Source: Pampus argenteus
Taxonomy: Eukaryota > Chordata > Actinopteri > Scombriformes > Stromateidae
Length of the DNA: 64,000 bases
Assembly (NCBI GenBank): GCA_036937835.1
Contig: CM072878.1
Location: 12,968,001-13,032,000, forward strand
Reading direction: 5' to 3'
In this document: piece after piece, positions 28,052 through 40,713 of the stretch
Layout of the letters: every line of letters begins with the position of its first letter
How positions within the stretch are numbered: position 1 is the first letter of the stretch
The notes under the pieces: model-generated
What the model was told of the DNA's origin: nothing
Seen by the model: only the letters and a program-made list of their open reading frames with translations
Databases searched by the model: none
Program-made: the position numbers and the translations under genes

Positions 28052-31000
28052 CATTTGGCCAGATTTTCACCCACTGGGAAATGATGAGAAACGGTTTTGA
28101 GACCTGGCTGGTTATTTCCTGTTCTTGCTGTGTACAGGCTTGGGCCCAGGCTGTGTAATTACCTTAGTTCAGAGAAACTTAGTTTTAATGCAACTGGCAA
28201 GCAAGTGGAGCAAATGTAATAGCTCTTTATAAAACTATCAAAAGTCAATGCTAACCATTTAACTGTGGGGTTGTATTTGCCGTTCACTGAGTCACACCAC
28301 TCCAGTCCGGAGGAAGTACGATTGGGTAAACCCCTCCTTGCTAGATCGAGCTGGAAGGGAAGTTAAATTTTACACTAGATTTTAGATTCTATGGACGTCA
28401 AACACAAAACGTCAGACAGGTCCATTATATGCTGTAGCCCTAAAATAGGCCTACAGTGTCTGGACAGACTACACTAGTCTCATGTGGTAGGGAGAGACTG
28501 ACGTGTGATTTACTCACACATGCTCAGTCAAAAATAGATTTTGCGTTTCCTCTGCATGGGATAAAGTGCATGAGCACTCAAAGCCTTCTAATGACATGAC
28601 AAATAAGTCAGCAGCTCTTTGTTCATGCAACAAAACTAGGGTGAGCATGCGAACACAGTGGTGTGGTACAAAAACATCTGACATGCCAAAGATGTTTTTA
28701 AGCTGTCGGAGATATTCAACAATGCTTTGCTGCTGCAGGAAAACTGTTACATTAAACACATATGACTTTTTTTAATACAGTGCATTATATTCAAGTCTGA
28801 CAAGTATTATAATGGACTTGAAACATTAGCCCCTCTCAGGTAGCAGGGTGCACTGGGGAGCCTGCATGTGGTGTGTGTGTGTGCAGTGACCCTGTGGCCG
28901 GGGGCTGTAGGGTGGGATATGACTCACAGCCAGTCAGACTGGACACATCCGCTCAAAAACACAACAACTGTCAGGACTCTTTGGGAAATATGATGTCACT
29001 TCGCTTGGCCCGCGTACAGCTCGCTGTCCCCATTAGGGCAAACCGAGGCCTAACTGCTGCGAGACCTGCCTGAACTGAGCCCGATAGGACACAACAGTAT
29101 CATGACATCAGCCACAGCTGCAGTCCAAAGTATATCGAGGCAGCGCAGGAAAACATAAACACAGATGCTATTTTCTTACACGGGATCTGGAGTAGAACTG
29201 CAATGATTAGTCCATTAATTCATTAGTTGATCGATAGAAAATGAACTGGTACTTCACTGATTCAGGCTTTTTAAATGTGAATTTTTGTTTTTTAGTCTGT
29301 GAGAGTAAATTATATTTGAGGTTGTTGCATTTTTTAATAGTTGCAGCCATAGATCTGAGCAGTCGATGCAGAGTATCAATCCTCACGCTTACTTATCATT
29401 CATGTCATTGTCAGTGATATATATCATGACATGAAACAATCAATGTGTGCACTGAAATATTGTTTTACATCAAAATATGGCACAGGTTGCATTATCTCCA
29501 CACTGAAGACAGCTTCTTTCACAGGTGAACGTGTTCATAAAAACCTGATTATAGTTTCAACGGATCAATGATGCTGCCAAAGACTTTGTTAAGGTCTGTA
29601 TCAGCTACTACAGATTATCTAGTAGAGATGAATTGGTGCACTGTCACGGGGGAATTTGGCAATTCAGTGGAAACTATTACTAAAATAATACATGATATGA
29701 ACAAGAATTTCTGGATTGTGGGATTTTATGTGTCATTAGCTGCGTGGTGAGTCGCCATCAGGAAGCTCCAGCCTCAGAGGTCCATATACAGACAATGTTG
29801 ACTCATACACTGATAATCCCCCACACACACCATCCTATAAGTGCTGTTAGTGAATCTCCAAACATGTCTCAGCAATTTATACGGACACCACTGCGATGCA
29901 CCACTCAGGGTTTTCACTTATTATCACCGCTGTTGACCACCGAAGTCACGGCTGAGATGAAATTACATTTGCACAAAAAAAAAAAAAAAAAAAAAGACAC
30001 TTCGGACCTGCTTTGGTGCACACAACAATAACAAGGCTGAACCTGTGTAGCAGCTATGGAGAGTCTGCTTTGCAGCCAGTGAACGGTCAACAAAGAGCAG
30101 CGTCACTAACTATTGGTGCTGCAAGTCAAAACATGCCATGGTAGGCCAAAGACTGTGATTGCCTGCACAAGCACCCAGCCAATCTACACAGCCCTCTCAA
30201 AAACAGTGTGTACTCCTGACCATGGTAACGCTAGTATGATGTTGTGTAACAGCACAAGCGGTGAACTTGAAATGTAAATTGACATCATCGTCATGCTCTC
30301 TGTGTGTGACGCAAGGGAAGGAGTTTGATTTTTCCAAGGTGTGTTGTTTTATTCAGCTGACTGACGGCCGGAAGCAAAGTCTTTGAAAGATGAAGCAGTG
30401 CTTTAAAAAATAAAAAAAATTAAAAATATTTTTTACTACAGGTGGTGAAATAATGCAGTTTCATGGAAGCAGCATTAATATAAATATATATTTTTTTTTT
30501 TTGCGCTAACACACTGACCAAACCACAAAGGACCATACACACACACACACACAATCGATGAGTCAGGAGGCCGAGAAATACAAACACCTGTGGTCCCCAC
30601 TGTGCTTTTACTTCACAGAAAAGGAGAAACTAGTCCCAGCACGGTTATTTCCAGCTAAAGGGCAAGTTTGCTTGTTAATTACAGCTTGGCAAAAGTCCTT
30701 TATTATCGTAGAAAAAATGGTGTTAAGCTAGCTAACAGCAAAAAAACGGCAACTTAAGCGAAGCTATGCGAGTATGCAAATTAGCTTAACTATTATTATT
30801 AAATGTTATTAAGTCCGCTATTAGTAGGTCTGTGATGAATACCTTCAGATACCATAATGTCTACAGACTTCGCATGATAGAAAGCAGGAAAGACATGCTG
30901 GCTAGCTTCTTTTCTTTTTTCTCTCTCTCTCTCCTCTCATACATGCAGATTTCCACCTGGCAAGGTTACATTTCTGACACACAGCTAGCTAAACTTCTTC

Positions 31001-31136
31001 CGCGCAAACTGCACCTCGTTATTTAAAAAAATATATATATGCACGGTTCGTTTAAGAGAGAAAAAAAAAAAAAAAAGAAGCGGCGGAATTGGACAGAAAA
31101 AAAACACACACACTTACCTCCTTTAGACAGAGACAT
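23149..31136 (-). CDS. map2k6: Dual-specificity MAP kinase kinase 6 (MKK6)
   Basis: Twelve coding exons join in phase to 336 codons (human MKK6 334): 31136-31118, 27091-27022, 26736-26688, 26571-26458, 26232-26113, 25994-25878, 25221-25170, 25060-24933, 24593-24516, 23961-23822, 23540-23495, 23226-23149. All junctions are GT-AG. MKK6 phosphorylates Thr and Tyr in the p38 MAPK TGY loop in the cytoplasm. The N-terminal p38 docking motif KKKNPGLKL is at 8-16, the glycine loop GRGAYGVV at 62-69, the catalytic lysine is K84, HRDVKPSN is at 179-186 and DFG at 199-201. The activating pair S209/T213 lies in SVAKT, followed by MAPE. The N-terminus separates it from MKK3. An alanine run (27-30), split across the exon 2/3 junction, is local. 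Phe replaces the Pro of mammalian DCPFTVTF in exon 5, as at the matching MKK3 site. Intron 1 is about 4 kb. Confidence 0.97.
24199..24236. repeat. (TA)n microsatellite in map2k6 intron
   Basis: About 19 TA units in the intron between coding exons 9 and 10 of map2k6. Confidence 0.95.
25690..25785. mobile_element. Degenerate MITE-like fragment in map2k6 intron 6
   Basis: The phrase cgacgattagccgatttgaaaattaatcgg, with repeated ATTA/TAAT/CGAT words, resembles a very common teleost repeat that begins GGCTGCAACTAACGATTATT. It is short and diverged and its ends are not visible, so this is a tentative call. Confidence 0.35.
28004..28049. repeat. (GT)n microsatellite in map2k6 intron 1
   Basis: Twenty-three GT units, preceded by a short GCGC block. 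Confidence 0.95.
29185..29345. mobile_element. Degenerate MITE-like fragment in map2k6 intron 1
   Basis: It starts with gaactgcaatgattagtccattaattcattagttgatcgat and resembles the common fish repeat with a GGCTGCAACTAACGATTATT start and a GATTAGTTG middle. It has no visible terminal repeats or target duplication. Confidence 0.4.
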
Positions 31137-31520
31137 TTCCCCTTTGCTTTGATGAGGGGGAAGGGAAGCACAAAGACTTTTGCCTTTTTTTACTCCCTCC
31201 CTCCCTGCATCTACCCTTACACCCGCTCAGGATCACTGGCTTTTTCGTGCAAAAAAAAAAAAAAACTAGCAGCGACTAAAACAAGATGGTTCGTCCTCGT
31301 GCAAACTAAGTGCTTCAATCACCAGCTCGCTAGTTCAAAGATCGATTAACCGATTAATGCACAACTTTAAATCAACTCAGCGCGGCTTGTACAGTTCGAG
31401 TTAGTTTGCTAACAAAACCTGCACTTTTTAGGGTGGCCAAAGTCTGACAGCTGAAGGTTCCAACGACGTGATGACGTATTTCCTGCATCACTCTAAGCAT
31501 CATGGGATGTGTGGTTTTCT
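31137..31520 (-). promoter_or_regulatory. map2k6: Probable map2k6 5' UTR and promoter region
   Basis: The ATG exon is only 19 coding bases, and the sequence immediately 5' has no further exon with a clear splice donor. About 340 bases upstream lies a TGACGTA CRE-like site (31472-31478). Close by is gcatcatgggatgtgtggt (31498-31516), whose reverse complement resembles the ZNF143/SBS motif family. No TATA box is seen. Motif calls are by eye. Confidence 0.35.
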
Positions 31521-31639
31521 TTCACGTAAGCGCTTTTTCTGTGACCTAACACACCGAAATCAGGATAGCGACTCATCAGTAATTATACACACATTTATTT
31601 TTTTGATTAATATGAGTTATTGTTTACTCCTGGTCAATA

Positions 31640-31830
31640 TTTTGTACATTTCATGGCATTATCTTCAATTTAATATGTAAACGTGTAGCAGCTTTTACTT
31701 GGAACACATTTATATTGTACATTTTTATTTCTTTTTGTATTAATTTAGTGTATATATATGCACCACAACACCAATATATGTGTATGTATGTGCAAGCCTA
31801 CTGGGTAATAAACCTGATTCAGATTCTTTG
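31640..31830 (+). mobile_element. Short LINE-type 3' tail fragment
   Basis: It ends with gcaagcctactgggtaataaacctgattcagattc, matching the common fish LINE tail CCTACTTGGCAATAAAGCTGATTCTGATTC. Only the terminal part is recognisable; the left limit is a guess. Confidence 0.45.
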
Positions 31831-32899
31831 CCAATACATTATTACATTTGACATTTTTTACATTAATTGTGGTATGATTGGGGTTATCCATAATAGATAA
31901 GGAGGTTCCAGCAATATATGGCTGAGTTAAGGCATGTTTATGGCAAGCCAGAAGACTGGGAAACGAGTGCAGCTTCCATCTGCTTTGGATGTGTTATGGC
32001 ACATTTTTGTATAGCCAAAACATTGCACAAAGAATGGAAATTTCTACCCAGAAGAGAACCATTCTTCATTTTAAAAGCTCGACCGAGGTATGTTAAAATA
32101 TTATAAATGTAAACTTAGTAAAGGTTAATTGTAAAATCTGATTTTCTGTCAATGCCTCATTAAAATACCTGATAAGGTTGCAGTACTTCATTAATCAACA
32201 AGTGGAAATTATATGTATATATTGTATATTATATATTGTTTTGGGTGAATTTTGGCTCCCTTTTTGGTATGATTTTGACTTTCTTAATTTGGACCATTTA
32301 TGGCCCAGACATCCACCCATAACCAACCTTATTTTTGGCCAAAGCAAAGCCAAAAGATTTTTGCAATATGGGACCACAGACAGATTTTTTATATTATTGT
32401 CTTTTATTATATATAGATTTTTTTTATTTTTTGTTTCAAGATGGAAATTACATGAGGGTGTCATTTCTTTAAAGTCTAGATAAAGGGTAACAGTTAATAA
32501 GGGCAGTTACAGTCTCCGGTGTTTTGCATGTCAACTACAGAATTTAAAGGAACACTGATGACGGGATTGCACTTCAATTCACACAAGTTGGTACATAAAC
32601 AGCAAACAGGTATATAACTGTATGTCACAGAATATTAGTGACATAAACAAAAAAAATCTAATTTAATGCTGAATGGTAAAATGCATAAAATTATTAACAA
32701 TTAATTGTTAATAACAGGACATTTTATTTTAAAGCAAAACTACCATAGCACCTATGCAAAACAACTTTAACCATTTAATAAATTCAATAGACAAACTGCT
32801 GACTACACAACACCTGAACAAAATACAGTACAGTGAAGTATTTTTTTTTTCTTAGACATTAAATATTGGAAACCCACCATCATAATATATGCAATAATC

Positions 32900-33155
32900 A
32901 CTGCTACTCAATTCAATATGCAATATGTATTGCACATATTCTTATACATCGTACTGTGAACTTTTGCACATGACAATATTTTGCACATTTCTGCACAAAA
33001 CTGCACTGCTCTATTGCTTTTTCATATCTTCTATTGTTAATTTGCTCTATGTTTATTGTTTATCATTATGCATCATCAAACAAATTCATTGTATGTGAAA
33101 ACCTACTTGGCAATAGACCTGTTTCTTATTCCAATACTGATTCTGATGCACAAAA
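32900..33155 (+). mobile_element. LINE-type 3' end downstream of btbd17
   Basis: The sequence shows the landmarks of a widespread teleost repeat: TGCACAT/CTGCACA words, TTTATTGTTTATCATTATGC, AAATTCATTGTATGTG, CCTACTTGGCAATA and a terminal ATTCTGATGC, a degraded TTCTGA tail. No coding part remains. It lies just beyond the btbd17 stop and may limit its 3' UTR. Confidence 0.65.
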
Positions 33156-33294
33156 CTCATCAACAATGGAGATGTCACATATCTGACCAATTAACATATG
33201 CTGTGATATGATGAGCGTACTTTGGAATATGTGCATGCGATTGTGTTTGTGGAGGGTGGACAACTGATGGTGAGGTTATACCAGATTCCTGCCT

Positions 33295-36200
33295 TTACTT
33301 CCTGGCGACAAGGAGGGTATGGTAGAGAGGTTTTATTACGATGTGCAGATACAGGGAGCTGTCGATTAGGTACTCGGATGCACGGCGTTGCAGGTCAGCA
33401 TCCACCAAGAAATCCCCGGCCTCCTCTGTGCTTTGGTGGAAGTTGTAGACGTGGCGAACCACTATTTTTCCCTGCTGTCTTGCCATGACAATTACTGTCT
33501 TCTGGAAACTCACACCGGCAAAGTCAGGACTAGAAGTGGCTGGTGTGACAATGATGCGAGGTCGACCTCCATCTGTGCGGGTGGGCTGCATGGCACCTAG
33601 CTCAGTATAAGTTGACCTGGCGCTGAGTGGGAGCCAGCGAGGGGAGAAAAGGGCATTCCATGTCACTCTTTTACTAGAGTCATGGCCACTGGGCCCGAGC
33701 TGGGTCTGGAAGCTGAAACTGCGGTCATCCCGGGTGGGGTTATTGATGACCCAAGGGGAACCCCAGGAGGAAGACAGGTAGTTACGAGGAGTGAAAATGC
33801 TGCAGTTGACATCAAAGTACTTGGCTAGTTGAATAGGTGAAGCAGAGTGGAATTGGAAAGCTAGATAGAGGAGATCACGGATAGACTCATAATACTTTAG
33901 CATAAGGGGGGATTGCTTCTGAATACGGAAGAGATACTGAGGGGGGATCATGCCGTATCGAACAGCCCTTAGGGCGCTCTCTACTGTCGAACTGACAGGC
34001 TGGTTCTGGTTAATCCAGGCCTCAAGGGCTTCATAGAGCTCCACCTCACTCTGCAAAATGAGGTCAGATCGTTGGAGCAAGGAGAGGAGCAGGTCTTCAC
34101 TGATGGACACCCATTCTTCGCTCTGCAGCACAGAAGTCAGGTTCCAGGACAGGTACTGCAGGCAGCAGTCCCGCAGGGCCATGTCCCCAATTTGTAGTGC
34201 ATAGTTGTACCAACCAACCACATGGCCCGTGGGGGAGTCGCTAGACAGATGTTGGGTCATATATTGGGTCAGACCTTGCTGCAAGCCCCACACATGGTAC
34301 TTGCTGGCCAGCTTATGTAGAGAAATGGCCTGACCTAGCCGCACAGAGATGTCTCCACAGTACAGATACCTGCAAGAGAAAAAGCTGCAATAATCATCTG
34401 AAGTAATAAAAAAAGGCTGTACTTCATACTATATTTTGAAACGTGTTTTTTTTTCCTCACATCTGAGTCACCAAAAACCCACACTGTCTGATTTTAGACT
34501 GCAAGCCTCAAAAAGCAGGAGTAACATTAAAATATTTCAGAAAATGGAGCATTTCACTTTTCCAAATATAAAAGAGAGAGGCAAAGTGGTGAGTGAAGAC
34601 ATATATATATAAACGTATACTTTTGGCATCTACAAGCAGCTTCACAAACTCAAACAGAAAATGGTTTAATTCAAAAACAAATGATTAAAACCTGAGTCAT
34701 CCTCACCTGATAAACTTGTCAAAGACAGCTGCACAGTCAGGCGTCTCCCTCAAAACCACAGCACTGTTGTTGCGGGTGAGCAGCAGTTCCTCAAACACAT
34801 CACTCTGCAGAGTGAGAACCAGGCTGTGGGTCTGGATCACCTTCACCTCGTCTGTGTTGATGGTCTGCACACGCAGAGTGACATCGCTACCATTCCCCAT
34901 GGCCAGCAGTGTTTCCATGCGCTGCACCAAACTCATGGAGTGATTCAGCACCGTGACACTATTGTCCAATGCTACTTCCTGCTTCAGGGCAGCTGTGGGA
35001 AAAAAAAAAAATTAGTGCAAGATAGTAGTCTACAAAACCTGACAGAAATGCAGTCATCACTTTTTTTACATTCAGAAGATTCGTTGCTGATAGTACATAA
35101 CGTTTTAGTGTATTTTCTACTTTCATTTGCATCAACCTGACTCTGCTTTCTGGGATTTCATCCAGAGCAGAATTCATATGCATTTGTTCTACAACTTAAT
35201 TTAGACTTGGCACCGCAAGGTTTGGAAAATGCACTCTTCAAACACTTTCGACTAAACCACAACTGATGATATGTCAGGGAAAAGGCAGACTATTCTTCTC
35301 AATTAACAGAGAAAGAGAGCAACAACCCAGGAGGGTGACTCAGAAAACCTCTGATACCAGGTGCTCACAAAAGAATCCTGAGTTTGCAGCGCCATTGCAG
35401 ATGGCTGCTTCTGTGGGCCCTCTTGAGCATAAGCACAAGCAGCACATACTGGAGAATCACACATGAAAGACACAGCATGACAAGCTGCTGTTTCCATTCT
35501 GCTCTGCCACAGCCATCAGTGGCTTCATTGGCCTGCTACTGGGGGTTTAATGAGACACAAGGGGAGCACACTTGGCTCCCTGGATGCTTCACAGTCTTCA
35601 TTTCTCTACCACAATCAAGTGCCCCCATTTCAAAGTAACCCTTTTCCAATTAGCCAGCCAGCACCCTCAGCCAGCTGTGCAGGGCTGTGTATTGACAAAT
35701 TATTCTGGCACAGAGTAACCAACTGAAAGAAATCCCCAAATTCAAATTACAGCTGGGAAAACCAGTATATACTGCGTATATATCTGTTTCATAATTTACT
35801 TTTTTAGCAATTCTCTCAGAAAAAATCAAGTGGACACACACAACAAAAAAAGTTATGAATTACGAATGATCCACTCCAGCTGAGAAGAACTGAATAAAAC
35901 ACTCTCCAAGTGTTTCAGATAACATGAGCGTGTGCTCATGAGGAATTTCAAAAGAAAATCTGACAACAGAGGAATGTGGCCTTCAATACTCAAAATCAGT
36001 CAAAGTCAGATCTTTTTTTAAGGAGTAAGAAAACCTTTTCCTTTAACGCTTATACTGAACTATATTACTGAGCCGGCACAAAGCCAGGCAGCAAATGGAC
36101 TTGTCTTTCTTTCCCTGCATCCAGCAGACGGAAAGATGAGGACAGGATAAGTAGAATACCCATCCCCTGCCCTGAGGCTGGGCATGAGCCACACATTCAT

Positions 36201-36438
36201 GCTGTGCCCTACTATCCACTGACAGTATGGGGGAAGCTGGATTGAAACAGAACAATGCAGCTTCCTTTACAACGTAGGATATTTCTAAAAAAAAAAAGTG
36301 AGAAGACATTGTAATTCAAACAATTTAAACTACTGATATCTTACCTCCTCTAACTGTGACAGAGTGGAAGTGGATTAAGAGGAGCAGGGTGCCCACATAG
36401 ACCCAGCCAGGGATCCCTTGTTCACATGAGCGTACCAT
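33295..36438 (-). CDS. btbd17: BTB/BACK domain-containing secreted protein 17
   Basis: Three coding exons, 36438-36345, 34992-34707 and 34369-33295, join in phase to 484 codons (human BTBD17 478). The first exon encodes MVRSCEQG followed by a hydrophobic core at about 12-24, which reads as a signal peptide, as in the human protein. The BTB domain begins near residue 64 (GNGSDVTLRV) and continues across exon 2 to YLYCGDISV. A BACK-type region follows (LLQRSDLILQSEVELYEALE), then a C-terminal domain with the family hallmarks SPWVINNPTRDDRSFSFQT, LGPSGHDSSKR and SFHQS-like FHQSTEEAGDF. The BTB-BACK layout is shared with galectin-3-binding protein, and the molecular role is poorly defined. In human the gene sits near GPRC5C, as here. 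Start fixed by the signal peptide and phase. Confidence 0.96.
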
Positions 36439-36690
36439 ATCTTCTCAGTTATTCCCTGCCTCTCTTCTTTTGTCCTTTCTCAGCAACCACTCTTCTCCTA
36501 ACCTTTCTTCTTGCTGCTGTGCCTTTGTCGCGTGCGCGCAGAAAGGTGCGTTGCCCCGTGTGTGCCGCCTGGCTCCCTGTCCCGCACTCTTTATGTAGGA
36601 CACTGGCCTTTCCCTGGCGCATCTCGCAACCCCACAGACTCCATTGATTGGTGGAATCTGGCAGGGGCGTTGCTATAGCGACAGCTTTGA
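36439..36690 (-). promoter_or_regulatory. btbd17: Probable btbd17 promoter with X-box-like site
   Basis: Reading the minus strand upstream of the ATG: a CATAAAGAG TATA-like element (36587-36595), a CCAAT box near 36646-36650 and a palindrome GTTGCTATAGCGAC (36669-36682) that matches the RFX X-box consensus GTTGCCATGGCAAC at 11 of 14 positions. The region is GC-richer than its surroundings. The start site is inferred. Confidence 0.4.
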
Positions 36691-36699
36691 TTTTGAATT

Positions 36700-39690
36700 T
36701 CTCCCTTTTGGATGTTACATGGCATTGATCAGCGGCACCGGGCCAGCCAACGACTCAGCTTAATGTTTTTTAGTTTTTTTTTTTTAGTTTAAAAGTCAAA
36801 GGGGTTAGTTGCTATTAACAATCAATATTAACACAGTTTCATGTTTTAATGGCACTTTGAATTCATCAGATCTCTGGACTTTGTTTGTGTTATCTAAGTA
36901 ATTAATTATTGAATTAATTACAGAAGGTTGCCACTGAAACTATCTGCCAAGTGTAATTAAGGTTCTAATATGTGTGACCAACTGCAGTCAATCAAATTTC
37001 ATAATGCATTTATAGGACAGTTTTTTCAGCTGAGAGCAATTACTTCTCTGATGGCATGTTAATCCAACTAATGAGAGGATAATTTCATCGCTGCTGGGTC
37101 TACTCATCAATTTATAGCAAGTTCTGTTTATCAAAATCAAGTGCCAATCAGGATTTTTAAGTCGTATAGTGTTTGCTAAGTTTAAAATGCAGTTATTTTT
37201 AACGATTCGTGTAGAATAAGCCTTTGAAAATTTCCAGTACAATTAGAAGGTGTCATGCACCAGCAGTTGTTATATCGCAAACCATATGGAGTGCAGAGGG
37301 CTAAATGAATGTGTGTGATATACACAAATTCCAGCTGTGTACGTTCTGCAGCTTTGCAAGGAAACACGCTAACACTGAACTATAATAATCAGTACAAAAT
37401 GCTGTAACTACTCACTGGGAGCTCAAGAGCCACATGACACGAGTGACTCACACTTCCACACTTAAACGAGCGTTTATCTCGCATTGATCTGTCAGTCAGT
37501 TGATGAGTCAGTCAATACTGAGAACCCTGTTAAAATATTCTCAAAGACATCAGTTCAGTATGGATCTGATATTCTATAAAGTAATCTATGCATTTTATTA
37601 GTCCAAGCAAAAATATTTATGCTAATGTGCTGCAATGGGATAAATCTGTTTAAAATAGCTACAGTGCCCACTGTGAGACAAACAGGGAGAGACATTATTT
37701 CAGAGGGAATTGTGTTGTGGTGAAGCCCTGAGGCTTCAGTAAAAATGCAGGAGAAGAGACGTTCTGCAGAACCCCAGCCTTACCCACTGCTATGAATAAC
37801 CTGACAGGTTCTCAGAGGACAGTGGTGCTGCTGAGGTGCCTTAATGAAGCATGCAGCACAAACTGGACTAGACAACATAGACAGGACAGAGGATCGTACA
37901 TATCAGCATCTACTTTATATGACTGAATTTCATATGAAAGCAAATGACAAGATTTGTGTTACCATACTGGTCCATCAGGTATAGTAACGCCGTTGTCAGA
38001 TTGGTTTTCCATCTACCGAAACACATTACATCACAACGCTGTGTAGCTGGAAACAGAGCGTATATTTGTAAAGGGCATGTCCTTTATTAAGGTCACATTG
38101 CTTTCTCCTTTGAGATCAGCTCCTATTAAGAATCTGCTAACAGCACGCACAATGCAAAGAGGTGGAGCGGTGGATTGACAAACTGCTGGATTTGTATTGC
38201 AACCCTCAGGACGAGATCCATCGAGGGATCGATGCACCGCGGGGGGGCTTCATCACGCTGTATAAACAGTACGTTTAGTACAGGCTGAATGCCAGAGTTG
38301 GCTTCAGCTATGTGTCCTGTATGACCTTACTCTTAATATGCACCAGCTAACCAGGCTTCTAAAACATTACATAAATTACTTTTTGTATACTTTAATGCAC
38401 ACATTTTTACATGTTGAATGCATCAAGTGTCAAATATTATAAAATAGAAATTTTTAAAAAAGTATAAAATTCATGAAATATACGGCGCATTCTGGTATTA
38501 TGTCTCACACTGACTTATTTCTATAAGCATCTCTGTGTGTCACTGCATGTCAGTGCTGCACTGTTCACATAGTAAATTCAATTTAACAGCTGCATCAAGA
38601 GGCCTACTGACACTTACTTTTTTTCTAGTTGAAACCGATTTAAATAGTAATGAGAGTAAATACTGTACATATCTCAAAAATTACAGCAAATTCACCCTAA
38701 CAACACAATAAAAGTGCAAGATAGGAAACACTGCACTGAAATATGGCAAATTATTCATAAAACTATTTTTTTTTTCTTTCCAAACAAAACATTGTTCTGA
38801 GTACGTCTCTACTTTTTTTTTGAATGAGGACAACGTTTAAAGCTTAAAATCAATAGCATCACTCGATGTTCTTATTCATCCAATAGTTGTTAAGTGGCGT
38901 GGCCTACAACAGATCGATAACAAGATCTATTTTATTGTGTAATCTGATTTGATTGTGTTTAACTTAAAAAAAAACACAGGAGTACATCTCTCCAATGGCA
39001 ATATCTATCCACCAGGTGGCTCTGCAAACTGGATGCACTGGATTCTTTCTGATAATAACTGATCCTTTAAGAGAGAAGAAAGTACACCTGGTTATGATTA
39101 GATTTTCTCAGATGCCTGTTGTTTACACTAAATGACACACACACACTGGAGTTATTATTATATTGAGTTTTATGAATGTGGGCCTTTTACTTAATGCTGA
39201 AAGTAGGCCTATAATAAAAACACTGTACGTGTAATATAATAATTCATGACAAAACGACCTTTTCAGACTAATCACACTACTGATCTAATCACTAAACCTG
39301 TAGAAAAGCCATTAATCATCATCAGTCTCTGCATGACAAACCGGTGGCAGCTCTGGCCGCGTTGCATAGCCTGTATACAAGTGGAAATGTCTCATTTGTG
39401 AAATGAGTGGCCCCTTTGTTTGATTGTAAGCAGACTGAAATAAATAAATAGGCCGGGAGCCTAATCTCATAGAATATGCAAAGCTGGGAACATTAGAGAG
39501 GTCGGATAAAGAGACAGAGTGGTTTGAACTGGGTGGTTATAAGAAAAAAGAATAGTAACTGTGCAGGAATACTTTGCTGTCAGTGCCGGATTGTACAGTA
39601 CCATGGCTCAACAACAACAACAACAACACCACCAGAGAAGGAGTGGGCGGATGGATGACTGTCCATGATTCCACCCGGAATAACCACAGG
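36700..39690. other. Intergenic DNA between btbd17 and gprc5c
   Basis: About 3 kb between two divergent promoters. No exon or clear repeat family was recognised; there are short A/T runs only. Confidence 0.55.
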
Positions 39691-39699
39691 CTCCATTAA

Positions 39700-39870
39700 G
39701 TGGTCATTTTAACGCGCTGAAATTGGTGGAAGAATCCGCCTGGAGCCTGACTATACTCGCGTTAAAAAACAAATATTTCGGCAAAGGCGACTTTTTTTTT
39801 TTTTTTTTTGTTTTCCTACCTGAGCCACCTGTAGGAGCGGCGGAGGCATCTTTTACTGCCATCAGTCCAG
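39700..39870 (+). promoter_or_regulatory. gprc5c: Putative 5' non-coding exon and promoter of gprc5c
   Basis: A GC-richer block ends at GTCCAG|GTAAGA, a near-consensus donor with the exon ending at 39870. It would splice to the acceptor ttttttttgcag ending at 40693. The joined frame upstream of the gprc5c ATG has no in-frame start, so the exon would be non-coding. Confidence 0.4.
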
Positions 39871-40713
39871 GTAAGACTACCTGACGGGCACAGGTTGCTC
39901 TCATTGCGTTTGCTTATACACGTATTATAGTATTGAGTATTGAGTATGGGAGTGTTGATAATCTAAAATTATCATATTTGCTGTCCTGTGAAAACAACCT
40001 GTTAACTTTCTGCGGTCTTAGAAAAACATTTTTTTCCCTCCAGATAACCCAATGGGTTTTGAATGCCACACTTAATATTTCAGTTTATATCCAAAACTTA
40101 GAAACCATCAAATCTGGAGATACATGACTTTCACTGGACTGCAACAATTACATTTTTGACCACTATTTCTTTCTATTTCTTTTTCTTTTAATAGTCATAT
40201 AACATTACTGTAGATATTTGTATCTCGCAGAAGAAAATATAATTGAATTGACAGTTGAGAATTATTGAATAAATTGAATACAAATACCTTGAAATAATAA
40301 CGTATTTGACCACTTAATGACCCCAGTGGGTTATATCTGCTGGAGGAGAGATATACTGAGTGGGGAATATTATGTCTCATGGTAATTTTTGCTAAAGTTA
40401 TGTCTTATGAAACACACACAACTGAGACAGGTACAGTGTTGTGAACACCGTTTACTATTCTGTGACACGATATGTATCTATGGAAACATATTCTGCTTTC
40501 AGATGAATGTAAAGTCTCTAGTTTTGATTGCGTGACGTACTGTAATTATCAGTGATGCAAATGGTAATAGTTTGTATTTGCATGTAGAGATCAGATAATA
40601 CTTCTAGATAATACCACAACCTACATGACTGAGAATCTTTGCAGTCATGCATGGATAAATACTCAGTCCATTATTTTTTTAATTTTTTTGCAGCGTCTTT
40701 AAAACGATCTGCC

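Noticed and set aside
31918..32106. Plus-strand 62-codon frame ending near CGACCGAG|GTATG
   Set aside because: It has a donor-like end but no acceptor, no recognisable domain and sits among LINE-tail fragments, so it is more likely chance or repeat-derived.
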